64,000 bases of DNA from Nomia melanderi (lineage: Eukaryota; Arthropoda; Insecta; Hymenoptera; Halictidae): positions 19,473,660 through 19,537,659 of the forward strand of contig NC_134999.1 in NCBI RefSeq assembly GCF_051020985.1, given 5' to 3'. The position numbers and the translations under genes are program-made. Below the pieces are notes generated by a model that was not told where the DNA came from, made no database searches, and saw nothing but the letters and a program-made list of their open reading frames with translations. Each line of letters begins with the position of its first letter. Position 1 is the first letter of the stretch. This document shows, in pieces, positions 11,801 to 23,437 of the stretch.

Positions 11801-14800
11801 CAGATACTCAACGGTTCCCGTCAAGGAAGCGGCAGCGGTACAGACCCAAGAGTATTTCGCACTGTCTCCGATTATTTTACTTGGGCCAGGCTGTTTCAAG
11901 ATCTCCGAGGCGCAGCTTAGCGAAAGCTCCACGTCCCTGGGCCTCAGCTTCTTCGATTTCTTTTCGTCCTTGCGGATCATCCAATGCGTCAACTCCAAAC
12001 AGAGAACCGAAAACTTGGCTAGATCCTCCTCGGATTTCACGTCGGTCTTCGCCAGATTATACTTGGCCAACTTTGGCAACGTCTTCATGTACGTCTTCAC
12101 GGCTGGGATCAGTTTGAACAAGATGTCCCAATAAACTGGATCATCCAGCAGTTCGTCTAATCGAATGGCGTACTTGATCTCTCTGGAGTTCGTATTTGGT
12201 TGACGAGGATTGTAGATCTGATGGGGCTTCGGCATCAGCTCAGTGACACGACGGACGTGTTCCAGCAGATTCTGTCTCGCAGCTCTGTACAACGGACTTG
12301 TCTCGAAATCGTAGTCCTTATGGTCGCGTGCTGTGTCTAACTCGAATCTTTGACACTTTTCGACGGTCGCCCGAGCTCCCAATATTATGCACGGTTTCAA
12401 GATGGTGATGTTGAACTTCTTACAAGAGAGAATATCGAGACAGTCGTCGAAATCTAGATCTTTGAGCAGTTGCGCTGCCTCGGACGGACTGTAACCTGCG
12501 TATGAGTTGCAGCATCGTAGTTTCACTTGTGACAGAAACCAACCTCGGTCTAATTGGATGTTCTTCACTGTGGATGGATTGAACGGCCTGCACTGGTCCA
12601 ATTCCAATGGAGACAGATCGTAATATTGTACACCGAGTTTGTTCAACAAGCTGACAAGAGGCCCGTGCTTCTTCGCCAGCTTGGTTGCCTGCAAAGTGTC
12701 CATGATCTTGATGAAATCCTCCTTGGTCAATTGCTTCGTGACATCCGCTGCTGTGCTGGTCAGCAAAATCTCCACTCTTCGACTTGCTATCTTAGCTGCC
12801 ATTCTGGACAACGCGAGATATTTAGTGGACAACAGCCTCGGAATTAAGGTCATCAACACTGCTCCACTTTGCGAATGATGCGCGCCTTCCAGACATTGCA
12901 GTAAACGCTTGACGAAGCTCGGCTGCGACAGATCCGTGCACTTGGTCGCGATTGCCTGAACGAACAAACCGCTGGCTGCCGGGTTTCTGTGTATAGCTAC
13001 CGTTAACAGATCCCTAACTGGACTCTCAATAGCGTTGTTCACCGTCTCTTCAGTGTGATTTACCAGTAACCACGTCAGCGGTTCGGCATCGTTCAGGTTC
13101 TCGCACACGTAGTCGCAGAAAAGTATGTTACCGCCTTTCCTAATGATCTGAATGTTGATGTTGCTAGGACGATCGTCGGTGTTCTTCCCTTCAATGACAG
13201 GCGAGTGCACGACGTACTCTGAGCGACTAGTACCCAACACTTTCGACCAGAAAGGCATTTCGTTGTACCCTAACAGGGTCAGCAGATAGACCCACTGGCA
13301 CGTGAGTGTTGGGTACCTGGCCCCGATGCTCAACATCAGATAATTCAAATCAGCTATCGGTAACTTCTCTTCCTCGGGTATGTTACGGCCTTGAATCATT
13401 TGCATGGTCGCATTCGCAACCTTGCAATGACTGCCGGACTCGAACATGTGAATGCACAGCTGCAGAAAGAACGCGAACTGCTGCAGCAGGTAGCGATTGT
13501 TCTCCAAAGAATCAGCGAAGCTGACGAAAGGATCGCTAGCCCTGTGATCGATAAGACCAAGGAACCTGTATACTTTCGACGCAACCCAACTGATCACCTT
13601 GAAGATGAATCTAGCTAAAATTCTCTCCGGTGGAACTTCAACGGGCTGGACCCCCAAGACGTGTAAAGGATCCATCGTCCTGCACCGGGATTCTGGGAGA
13701 AGGAAGGACTGCGAGAGGTCCGTCATGTTGGAGCTCAAGTCGGACAACCGGGCCAGCATTGCTTCCTCTTTCGCGCACGAGATCAACGACAACAGAACTA
13801 CGTTGATCATTCCTAGCCATCGCTTCAGCTTCAAACTGGACGAATCCAACGCGTCCTCGGGTGCTACCAAGAGCACCTTCAACAAGGGATCGACTGGCCT
13901 GAACACTGTCGGCGAAATCGCGGCGAAGAGTTTCACCAAAGCGATGTGAGCCTGCTCAGACTCTACCCGCACCCTTCCAGCGGTCAACATTGGCAGCACA
14001 GTGTCCATAGTTTGTCTGGACCATCTTCTCCACTTTTCTTCGCCGTTTCCGTCACCGCTGAACCTGGACTCCGTCAGGCATAACGCCAGCAGCTCGATGA
14101 TCTGGTAATACTCTGCCAAACGCAACAGCATCGAAATCAACACTTCCCTGGTGGTCTCGAGTTCTCTCTGCTCAACCGGGTTAGAGCACCCGTTTCGACA
14201 CAAGAACACGTCCTCGACGACTGGCGCGAGAGCTGGTATGCAATGCGTGAGAGCCGGTTGACCGCTCGCCATCAAACCGTCGCAAAGTTGGATGATCTTC
14301 GGCACACCGATTATGGTTTTCGAGTGGTTCTTCTCGTACGACAGATGTACCAGGAAGTTGAATATCTTTGGCAGCAATTTCTCGGTCTGCTGTACGTGGC
14401 CCTCTTCGACGAACTCGAACTGCTTCAAGACGAATCCAATGAATATTCTCTCAGAATCCAACAGACAGTAATTGACCCTCAGCTGTACGAGCTGACTGAG
14501 CAGCATCAACACTTGGCACTGTAGTGGAACGCTACTCGTTACGGTGTACTGCTTCAGAGACTTTATCACCATCGGCTCGAACAGCCGAATGAAGGAGGCT
14601 ATGGAAGTCTTTTGGTCGGTGGCACGAGATAAATTCTTGAAGATCGACGAGAATTTCCTGTCTCCCTCTCTGCGTAGCAGTCCTACCCACCTAAAGTACA
14701 GAATACTGCATTATGGGAAAACTGTCTTACCCGTTAGATCCGTAATCATGCTGCCTAGGGCCTAAGAAAACAGGATTATCGAAAAAGAGGGAATGTTGTA

Positions 14801-17800
14801 CAGCGGATCGAATATAAAAGGATCTACGAACATCATAACGCAGTCCAGTGAATTGCACGTTTTACATACAACGGAATATACCCACCCTGTGTCTAGCTCG
14901 TGTTCACCCCTGCAATTGTTCCCCATAGATTTGATCGTGTCCGCCATTCGGCTCGCAGGATTTTGAAAGCAGTGATTGTAAAATCCTTTGCTATCGTCCC
15001 TTAGTATCGCGATTCGGTCCATGTTCCTCTGTCCCTCCGACTCGCTCCATTGCGCGTGCACGTTAGTGCTGCACAAACATTTCAGCAACTGCTGCACGCA
15101 CTGGATGGTCGCGGTTGGCGAAAGAACGACGGTGCTCTGCAGATAGTACAGAATCTCCTCCGTGATCTGGGCAGCCTCGTTGAACGATACTATCTCGAGA
15201 ATCTGAGAGAGAACATCCAACACCGCGTTCAGCAGAGATAGGTACATTTCGCTGGCATCGGATTCCAGCGTGGCCAAGTAATTTAAGTGCGCTGCCTTCA
15301 GGTTCTGGTACATTTTCATGTAATGGGGCACCGACGTAAAGGCACCCATCTGATCTTTGCCGAATTTCAAGCTACCGAATCGCTCTCCCTTCTCCTTGGT
15401 CTTTTGATCGCCGAGTACTTTCTTCTTGGGCGACAATGTTTGCGTGGACGTTAAAGTGGTCAACGTGGTCTTGGCACTTGTCTGCGACAGCTGCACTTCG
15501 TCGATGATGTGAACGTATATGTTTAATACCCTAGTAACGTGCGTTAGTAGCAATTCGAGTTGCTTGTCCTTGAATGTACCGGTAGTCTTGGACGAATCGT
15601 GCGGTTTGAAGTTGCAAAAAGCCAGGCCCGATGCCAAATTGCCAGCCAACAGAATCAAGTGTCTATGCGTGGACAAGTCCAGACTTATGGGGGAAGACGA
15701 GAGCAAAGGCAGAGCTAGGGACAATAGACCATTGCTGACAGAAGACGGCATCATGTCGCTGGTTATGCTTGGCTCGCTGATGTCCAGTCGGCTGCCATTC
15801 TTCTTGTGAGACTTCTTCAGCAATGTCTTTGGCAAAATGCAGTCCCATCCTCTGATGTAGACTGTTGTCGTGTATACGTCACTTAAAGAGAACAAAGCCT
15901 CGCAACAACCGTAGACTAAATACTTGGACGACTGGACTCCGAGAATTTCTGCTAACATATTCACTATAATGGACAGGGAATATTCTATATTCGGATGATA
16001 GTGCGTTCCGTTACGAAAATTTAACGATGCGAACGGTTGTATCGCTGTCTTGACGAACAACTTTTGTTTCTCTTGACAGGATGACAGTTCTAAGCTGCTT
16101 CCGCTTACGGTGCTTAACAGCTGTTCAGTGTACTGCACAGCTTTTCTTGTAACAACATCCTCTTGCGGCTGTTGAAAGTATAATAACGGGATACACCTAG
16201 AAAATTGATATTAGCGACAGACTAAAGGGGATTCAACAGAGAAAGAATTTGAAGGATTTCGGATATCTTACTTCACGATGGCATCAGATGCCGCGTGTCT
16301 AATTCTCTGGTCCTGATCACCTAACAACGTTATGATAACATTTATAAAGTGTTCCTGGAACATCGATCCACCAGTTATATGCGCTATAGTAACATACGAT
16401 ATCTCACTCAACAGTTCTACTAATTTAACTTTGACCAGAAAATATGGATTCTTTACTAGTTGAGGTAACGTAGTTAACACGGTAACTCCATAATGATTGT
16501 CGACGGATTCTAACAATTCCGGCAGACATAAACTAAGCGCCATTAGTGTTTGTCGACATGTCGTGGCAGAATCATCCTCTAATCCCTATTTTAAAAAGCA
16601 TCAATCAACCTTCTCCGAATGATTTGACGGTTACTAAAATGTTTTAGCACAAGCGGTTTGTCCTTTACCTCTAGGAGTAACTTCACCAAATTCTCTAACG
16701 ACACGCTCCCGTAGCTTTTCGTTTTCGCGATTTCTGCCTCGAAGCTTTTAAACGATCCGCCGTATTGCGTGAACACGGATTTTAAGAAAGTGCCAATAAT
16801 CATTGATATATTACCCCTAATTTGAGGATCTGGATGATTTGCAAACAATAAGATATCTGTTATCGTTTGTTCGTTCTCGATGGAATTACTCGATTCTTTG
16901 GCAACAGGCATTAAGAACAGATTTGGGCAAAGTTTTAAGATATAAGCAAGGCAGTTTAGAGCAAGTGATTTTACACTAACGCGAAAGTATTTATCTGGCA
17001 TCACGTGGCCAACGTTGCCGGTTAACAGAAATGACGACACCAAATAACGACTGCAAAATTTTAGGGGTATGTCGGGATCGGTGAAAGTTCCAATATCTAT
17101 TTCTCGCAACGAGAAATCCAAAGAGAGCTTCTTAGGAGAGGAAATAGACGATGCAATGTCCTCTGAGAAATCTAGTTCTTTCGTTTCGCTCTGTGAAACT
17201 GGATAAACTTTCTCTGATTTTTCTAGTTCACTTCCGACCTCGCTGCCTTCCTCGATAGTGCCATCTGCAATAAATATTATTGTAAAGAATATTTGTTCGC
17301 CGCGATAAACGTGCACGTGAAACGTAGTGTAACAGGTTTTCCTCTTACTGTCGATAAGACCAATCTTCAAGCCACTGTAATTTTCCATTTCCTTTCCTTT
17401 CATCTCTATGATATCGTTCGTATATTCCTTCTGAGTTTGCAAGTTCTGTGCTAGTGCGGGGGCAGTGTCAGAATCTAACATCCATTTTTCTATCTTTGGA
17501 TTTATTTCTGGCATATCAGAGTCAAGTAAATTTAAAGCAGATTCCGAATGTTGTCCACAAGCTGTAGTAGTACTCGAACTACTCATTTGACTTAGGGATA
17601 ACATTGTATCGTTTTGATTCAATACTATTCTAGTGGATGTTATACCTTGATTTGATAATAATGAAGATACTAATGATTTTGAAGGTGACTTTAAGAGTTG
17701 AATTAAGGTTTCCAAAGCAGCGTTTACAACGTTATGATCAGAATGCCATTTTGCATAATGCAAACATAGCTCATAGATTTGTAACAAGCTATCTATCTGT

Positions 17801-18828
17801 ACGATTTCATCGTCTTGAAGCTCTATAGGATTACATACGTGTGGTAAAATTATTTTTATACAGCCAAATATGCCAATAATAGTAGCTACACCACCCCCAT
17901 CCTCATTTATAGGCACTATAATACCTAAGAGATATTTTAATACATAATTTAAAAAATATTGCGGCTTCCTGCAATTTAAACACGTCGCTAGAATCATATT
18001 TGCAGCGGCCCTACGAAATACTGCTTGTACTGAAGATACATTTTCAAAGAATGCTTTCAATAAAGTCTGGAAAATGTAAAGGTGAATCAGTTTAGAGTTA
18101 TAGGATAGAAACAGCTACTTCTAAATATTACCTTAACATCGTTGTCTGTCATAAATGGCCCCAGAGCTTTCATAATTAAAGGTATTGATTGAGATAATGT
18201 TTCAATTACAGCTTCCTCAGAACGATGAGCAATAGCTACTATACACGGTATTAGATTGGATACATATGCCTTTCCTCTAGTTGGACGAATCATATGACTA
18301 AGAAGCCCAAATCTCCAAAGAGCGGCTCTTAATGTCCTAGCTGGTCCATTCTTTTTAATTTCATTGTAAAGTTCTATTTGCACTTTGACAATATTACTAT
18401 CAGTCATGGCCTAGTAAATAATAAAACTATTAGAATCTTTCAATGCCCAATGATGAGTCACGTAAAGTAGAAATGTCATACCCGTATGATCTTATTCAAA
18501 GTTTCATCTGCTATCATTCTGACATCAGATTCATCATCATTGCACAGTGTTAATAATGTTTCAATTGAAAGACTAAGAACCTGAGGAAATTTGGCTGCCA
18601 ATTTGACACTTGGTGAACATATTCCTTCTGCTATAGTCATGCAACATGCTATCTTATCTTTCCTTTAATTACAAAAAAAAATTGTTGATAATTCCAATTG
18701 TTATCGCACGAACGAAAAGGGAAAAAATATTTTGTGTACCTTGCACTCGAATCTGACGGAAGAACGTTCGATTCTTGAGTTGTTTTTAAAGCCTCTATGG
18801 CTTTCAATACGTTGCTTAAGGATGTCAT
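8825..18828 (-). CDS. HTT: Huntingtin
   Basis: Thirteen coding exons on the minus strand: 18740-18828, 18482-18662, 18132-18410, 16669-18066, 16272-16585, 14886-16196, 10649-14690, 10372-10577, 10137-10311, 9588-10016, 9163-9323, 8996-9083, 8825-8923. They total 2923 residues (2895 if an in-frame 84-nt intron at 17265-17348 is removed); human huntingtin is about 3140. It is a HEAT-repeat scaffold involved in vesicle transport, autophagy and spindle orientation. Recognised blocks collinear with the human protein include ESDVRMIADETLNKII, RTLRAALWRFGLLSH, RLFEP-VIKSLKQYT, VQLRVNYCLLDSERIFIG, GVPKIIQLCDG, ILFCDYVCENL, LPLVNSYI-PPLVWK, AVQAITRLL, ALHGSLYLL, LTCMYTEA, DDFFPPS-like GDFFPPSEI and TWCLSCFFIS. 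The N-terminus has the amphipathic LSNVLKAIEALK helix matching N17, but no polyglutamine or polyproline follows it. The C-terminal residues (FGDILASF) are poorly conserved. Confidence 0.97.
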
Positions 18829-19494
18829 TTCTGTTAAAATATATTATAATCGATTCGTTCTTCACTTTCGACAAATTAAATTTTTGACAAATGACATTTT
18901 GATAATGTAGGCCGAATTTATGACAGACATATCGTAAGTGCAAAGCTACATGCTGTTCGGTACCATATTTATTTGTGATTCAAACGTAAAGATGCAGGCA
19001 CAATTCACAGTAGCTGCTCTATTCATCGGAAAGAACAAGGCGTAGCAAGCTTAGTCGCTTATTGCGGATTCGCCATTATGTCGAAAACAAATAAGTGGTC
19101 GTTCAGTATACATATCTAAATATTAACCTTATCTGCTTGCATCTCTGAAGGAGAAATAGATAAAGTGTATGAATTATAATTGTTTTTCTGTTCAAATACG
19201 TTTAATCTTTATGAATTTATTTAATATTTTTTCGACGTTAAAAATACTGGAGAACAACTTGTGTTACAATTCGTTTAAAGGAAAATATTCTCTGTATTCG
19301 ATAAATAAATTTTTAAGAAACGCTTAGGTTGTTCGACCAATTAGTTTTTTCTTAGGGGTGGTTATAGAAAATTAGAAGACAATTATTAAAATACTTCGTT
19401 TTGAACTACATAATAATACGACGGGTGCATGCAAGCAAAATCCAAACATTATATTGTCTAAACTATAAATGCAATGAACATTATATATAGTATA

Positions 19495-19702
19495 CAGGGT
19501 GTTTCAGTCATCCCGTCATCGCAAAAACTGTGGTCAAATATGATTTTTAGTATATGCGTTATAAATGGAAAAAACTTGATAGAACTTGTACATTAACATG
19601 AATAACTAACTTTTGTAATTCCTTTGGAAACAAGTAAAAGTATGTACCAAAGTATTTCCCCCTTAAATACTTAAACTTGATCAAGGGAGATGAAACATCC
19701 TG
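19495..19702. mobile_element. Small TA-flanked MITE
   Basis: The 208-bp element begins CAGGGTGTTTC and ends GAAACATCCTG, an 11-bp terminal inverted repeat with one mismatch. It is flanked on both sides by TA (19493-19494 and 19703-19704), which fits a Tc1/mariner-type TA target duplication. The interior is AT-rich and non-coding, so the element is non-autonomous. The family name is not known to me. Confidence 0.65.
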
Positions 19703-19989
19703 TATGAGATTGTACGATTAGAACGTTAAGAATGGTATGTAAGGGTTGTAAACGGTAAATAGGCAATGAGATTAATGACAAAAGAATACCATAGGATCAG
19801 TAATGTTAACAAGAATATATTTAGCAAAATATAATAAAAAAACGGAAAAGTTAACCTATGTTCGCTCCTGGGAGCGGCCATATTCTACCAAAATAGATAA
19901 GTCGATTACGCAGGGAACTCGAAATTATCTCGAAACCTGTATGCTATTGTCAGTGGTGGAATAAGTTGTACAATCGTGCGCGTCTGACT

Positions 19990-20129
19990 TTTTGTTTTTT
20001 CAAATTTTTCGGTTAGGCCAAATTCATTAGCAAATCTATTAGCCAGGCACTGCCAATGAGTATCGTACCAGCAGATTTAGCCGTTTTTATTTCTGAGAAT
20101 GGACTCCCAATAAAGCCGATGGCTGAGAG
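19990..20129 (+). other. Possible non-coding first exon of the THAP gene
   Basis: A good donor, GAGAG followed by GTGAGC, lies at 20129/20130. A good acceptor, TTTGCAG, ends at 20714, 29 bases before the THAP start codon. Joining them gives a 5' UTR with a 585-bp intron. The 5' limit given here is arbitrary. This is an inference from splice signals only. Confidence 0.35.
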
Positions 20130-20743
20130 GTGAGCGAGTTTCGGCTTCTTTCGCATCGCACGCTGTCGATTGGACGGTGCATTGGTACAGTGCGAGGAAG
20201 ATATTGTTTTCCTTGGCCAACAATTGAACAAAGTATTCGAAGAGTGGTTCAAATAATTCGCTAATAGAACGCGTGCGTGCAACGTATTATACAGGTTGCA
20301 AAACCAGAGTTTTTACAATGTTTTGCATACAGTCCGTTAATCTGTTTCAATCTTTTTTTAACTTAAGAACAATCGTATGGGCACAGGAACAAAGGTTCGG
20401 TTTACATAAAAAATTTATTCTTGAATATGCTTTTATACATTTCGTTTAGTCTGTCTGTATTGTTTATTTTACGATATGTGAAGTAAAGTTTATTTCTTTA
20501 ATTCTCTTCAATGTATTTGATTTTATTTTTTTTTACGTTGTTGGCATACATATGTTCAACATGATATGCTGATTATTTAAAAATTAATGAAGCAGTAGTT
20601 AGAATGTTCAATTAATTCTTGACTGCATTCTTTTGCATTATATAGCAATGTATTTACTATAAATATAGGGTTAAGTTTCTAAAAGCGGAAACATTGTCTT
20701 CAATTAATTTGCAGATTCCAATATAGCTTCTGGATGTATAAAT

Positions 20744-23437
20744 ATGCCAGGCTGTGCAGCAGTTGGCTGCAATAATCGTAGTGAAAAGGGATATATTATG
20801 AAATGTTTTCCACGTGATCCTAAACTCAGGAAAATTTGGCAAGAACGCGTGGCTAGAGCTGATTGGGAACCATCAAATAATTCTTTCCTTTGTCACGTAC
20901 ATTTTGAACCACAGGAATGGTCTATTACCCAAACTGGAAGAATTAGATTAAGGAAGAACGCTGTACCATCTATATTTACTGTAACATCCACCAGGAAATC
21001 ACCTAAAAAAAAGACAAAGATAATCAATATTAAAGAAGAAAATTTTTCACAAAGTGAATACAGTGCAGAATACATGGAGATTGACACTGAACATTCGTCC
21101 ACTGGACACTTGGAAGAGAAGGACTCTGATTCCCAAGATGTTTGTGAATCATCTACACAGTCCAATGAAAATATATTGAAAGATGCTTCCAAGCCCATAG
21201 AAGAAACTAAAGAGAAAGAAGAAAGTATTAATTCTGAAGTTAATAATAAAAGTGCAATCATGATTGCTGAAGATAATCTGACAGACATTAGCGATGCTGT
21301 AAAGCAAAATAGTCCTAAAGCAAAAGTAAACGATGATAATCTAGAATCTCCATTACCAAGTACCATTGTGAAGAAGGAGGTGAAATTAGAAGTTATGGAT
21401 CACAACACATTTGAGGATAGTTATGATGAAATTGAAGAGAAGTTGAAACAAATATGTGATGGTGGTTCTACTGAAGATGAAAATTATAAGAACAAGCAGA
21501 AAAATAAGAGTCAGAAAGAAGAAGAAGATACAGAAATAATAGATATAAACTGTGACCGTAACAACGATGAACATAAGGTTGCCGTACCTGTTAATGGAAG
21601 TCATAATATTCAACCAAAAAGTGAAGTTGCACATACCACTGCAGAGAAAGAAGAAAATGTCGAAATAATCTTTGGCATTGAAAGTGGAGATGAAAAAGTG
21701 TCTGGATCTCAAATGACATCAAAAGTAAATAAATTAAATGATAATTCTTTAGAATATAATGAAGCAATTACTATTAAGGATGAGAAAAAAGTGTTCAATG
21801 AGGATATAGAGGAAAATTTTACTAAGGATGAAGTACATGTTATACCAAATATAAGAGCTGCCATGAAACGCAAGAGAAGAACTAGAGAAGAGATCATGAA
21901 GTCAATAAAAAAATCAATTAGGAGTACATCTGATGCAGACATTAATACTTCTAGCAATAGTGAATTATCAGACATAGAAATGAAAAATGAATCATCAGTG
22001 TTCTCACAAGCAATTAAGAATATCGATAAAACAAATGATACAGAGATTGAAACAGCTAAATTTGTTATAAAAGTAACTGGTGATCCTGATGATGTAAGTG
22101 AAATTATTGAAGAATTATCATCTAGTACATTAGAAGCCCAAAAATTCAATACTCTTTATAAAAATGAAGGAAATAGTTCATTTGTTACATCTGTTATAAC
22201 GGTGTTATCACCTAAAAATCCTACAGAAATAGCATATAGTAACCTTAGTAGTCCAGTAACAAAGGATGACTATATAGCTGTGAGCAGAAATGAGGCAGCT
22301 GTAGATCATCCTCCATGTGATGGACCTGAATTTGTAAGTTTAGATTTAGCAAATAGTTCTAAAAAGAGTCATCCCGGTTCTGAAGAGGAGAATAAAAGTC
22401 AAATGCAAACTAAGTGTACAGTACAGAGTCCTACAACCAACACTGAAGCTTCTTCTCAAGTGAAGAATGATAAATGTTGTACATCTCCTAACTGTGATGA
22501 TCTATTAGACAGAATACAAATTCAAGAAGATGTAATCGGAAAATTGATCGATCAACTGATCATCTATAAAGAAATAGAGAACAGTATGAGGAATAAAAAT
22601 GTTGGTCAAGACATTCAGGCTAAGGAACATGAAACAACTCCCAGGATTCTTACAAGGTCGAGCAATACACAGTCTCCAGCACTCACTAAAAAAGTGTTGG
22701 AATCCAAACAGAGACTGATAGAAGATTTATCTAATAGAGTAAATTACTTCGAAGAAATGAATAAAAAACTGATGAAGACTGTAACATTGGAGTCACAACA
22801 GAAGAGAAAACTCGAGGGACAAATCAGGCAGAAAGACAATAGGATCAAGGAACTTAATTGGAAACTAGAGAAGGCTTCCAAATATCTTGAAAGAGCAGAG
22901 AAAAACACAAACACGTATAGAAGAAAAATGTTAAACATGCAGACTATTATGAGAAGAAGAAAACTGTTGGATGAAAAAATGACAAAGTTCAATGAAATGT
23001 TAATTGATAGTTCTAGACAGGAATTTTCGGAAAAGGCTTTAACCATGGCAGCAGATATTAGAAAAACTTGTGGAAGAATTGGCTATGATAAATTACTTTC
23101 TTATGGCTTCCCTTTACCGCCGTTACCGGCTTTGAGAAAGGGAGTTCTTAATGAAGATGTAACAGATCAAACTAAGAGTGATGTAGAGAAATCAACGAAC
23201 TCTGGTTCAAAGTTGAACATTAAAGCAGAGAATGCACAGAATATAAGTGACGAGTGTGAAGCAGATGGGAAGGATGCACAAGTTCCTGACTCAACTGCTA
23301 AAACAGGTGAATTGGATGGGGCAGAGACTGTAACAGGAACTGTACAAGATATTTTCGAAGAAAATAATGATGGTGATGACTTTAGTACAAATGAATTAAG
23401 AGAACATTTTATTCTGCAGTTGAATGCAGTTATGTAG
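20744..23437 (+). CDS. THAP-domain protein with coiled coil and P-element-like helical motif
   Basis: One uninterrupted frame of 897 residues. Residues 1-78 form a THAP zinc finger: C4, C9, C50 and H53 as the C2CH ligands, the conserved Pro26 and Trp32, and the closing AVPSIF at 73-78. THAP domains bind DNA in a sequence-specific way in the nucleus. Residues 85-640 are acidic, Ser/Glu/Lys-rich and probably disordered, with one basic patch (AAMKRKRRTREEI). Residues about 644-750 form a long charged coiled coil. Then ALTMAADIRKTCGRIGYDKL and a GFPLPPLPALRKG stretch (about 764-800) resemble the helix-turn-helix region of P-element/THAP9 transposases, where the consensus has a Cys-Gly, Tyr-x-x-Leu and G-x-PLPS core. 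No RNase-H-like catalytic domain follows, so this is likely a domesticated or regulatory derivative. The start codon is followed directly by the first zinc ligand, as is usual for the family. Confidence 0.88.
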   Translation: MPGCAAVGCNNRSEKGYIMKCFPRDPKLRKIWQERVARADWEPSNNSFLCHVHFEPQEWSITQTGRIRLRKNAVPSIFTVTSTRKSPKKKTKIINIKEENFSQSEYSAEYMEIDTEHSSTGHLEEKDSDSQDVCESSTQSNENILKDASKPIEETKEKEESINSEVNNKSAIMIAEDNLTDISDAVKQNSPKAKVNDDNLESPLPSTIVKKEVKLEVMDHNTFEDSYDEIEEKLKQICDGGSTEDENYKNKQKNKSQKEEEDTEIIDINCDRNNDEHKVAVPVNGSHNIQPKSEVAHTTAEKEENVEIIFGIESGDEKVSGSQMTSKVNKLNDNSLEYNEAITIKDEKKVFNEDIEENFTKDEVHVIPNIRAAMKRKRRTREEIMKSIKKSIRSTSDADINTSSNSELSDIEMKNESSVFSQAIKNIDKTNDTEIETAKFVIKVTGDPDDVSEIIEELSSSTLEAQKFNTLYKNEGNSSFVTSVITVLSPKNPTEIAYSNLSSPVTKDDYIAVSRNEAAVDHPPCDGPEFVSLDLANSSKKSHPGSEEENKSQMQTKCTVQSPTTNTEASSQVKNDKCCTSPNCDDLLDRIQIQEDVIGKLIDQLIIYKEIENSMRNKNVGQDIQAKEHETTPRILTRSSNTQSPALTKKVLESKQRLIEDLSNRVNYFEEMNKKLMKTVTLESQQKRKLEGQIRQKDNRIKELNWKLEKASKYLERAEKNTNTYRRKMLNMQTIMRRRKLLDEKMTKFNEMLIDSSRQEFSEKALTMAADIRKTCGRIGYDKLLSYGFPLPPLPALRKGVLNEDVTDQTKSDVEKSTNSGSKLNIKAENAQNISDECEADGKDAQVPDSTAKTGELDGAETVTGTVQDIFEENNDGDDFSTNELREHFILQLNAVM

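Larger units (their letters stand above)
18829..20743. other. Divergent spacer between huntingtin and THAP gene
   Basis: This is 1.9 kb of AT-rich sequence with the two genes pointing away from each other. It holds the huntingtin promoter (near 18.9-19.1 kb) and the THAP-gene promoter and leader. It includes a small TA-flanked MITE (19495-19702) and a likely spliced 5' UTR exon ending at 20129. No other coding frame is convincing. Confidence 0.5.

Noticed and set aside
20013..20282. 89-codon minus-strand open frame upstream of the THAP gene
   Set aside because: No homology. The same interval makes better sense as a plus-strand 5' UTR exon.
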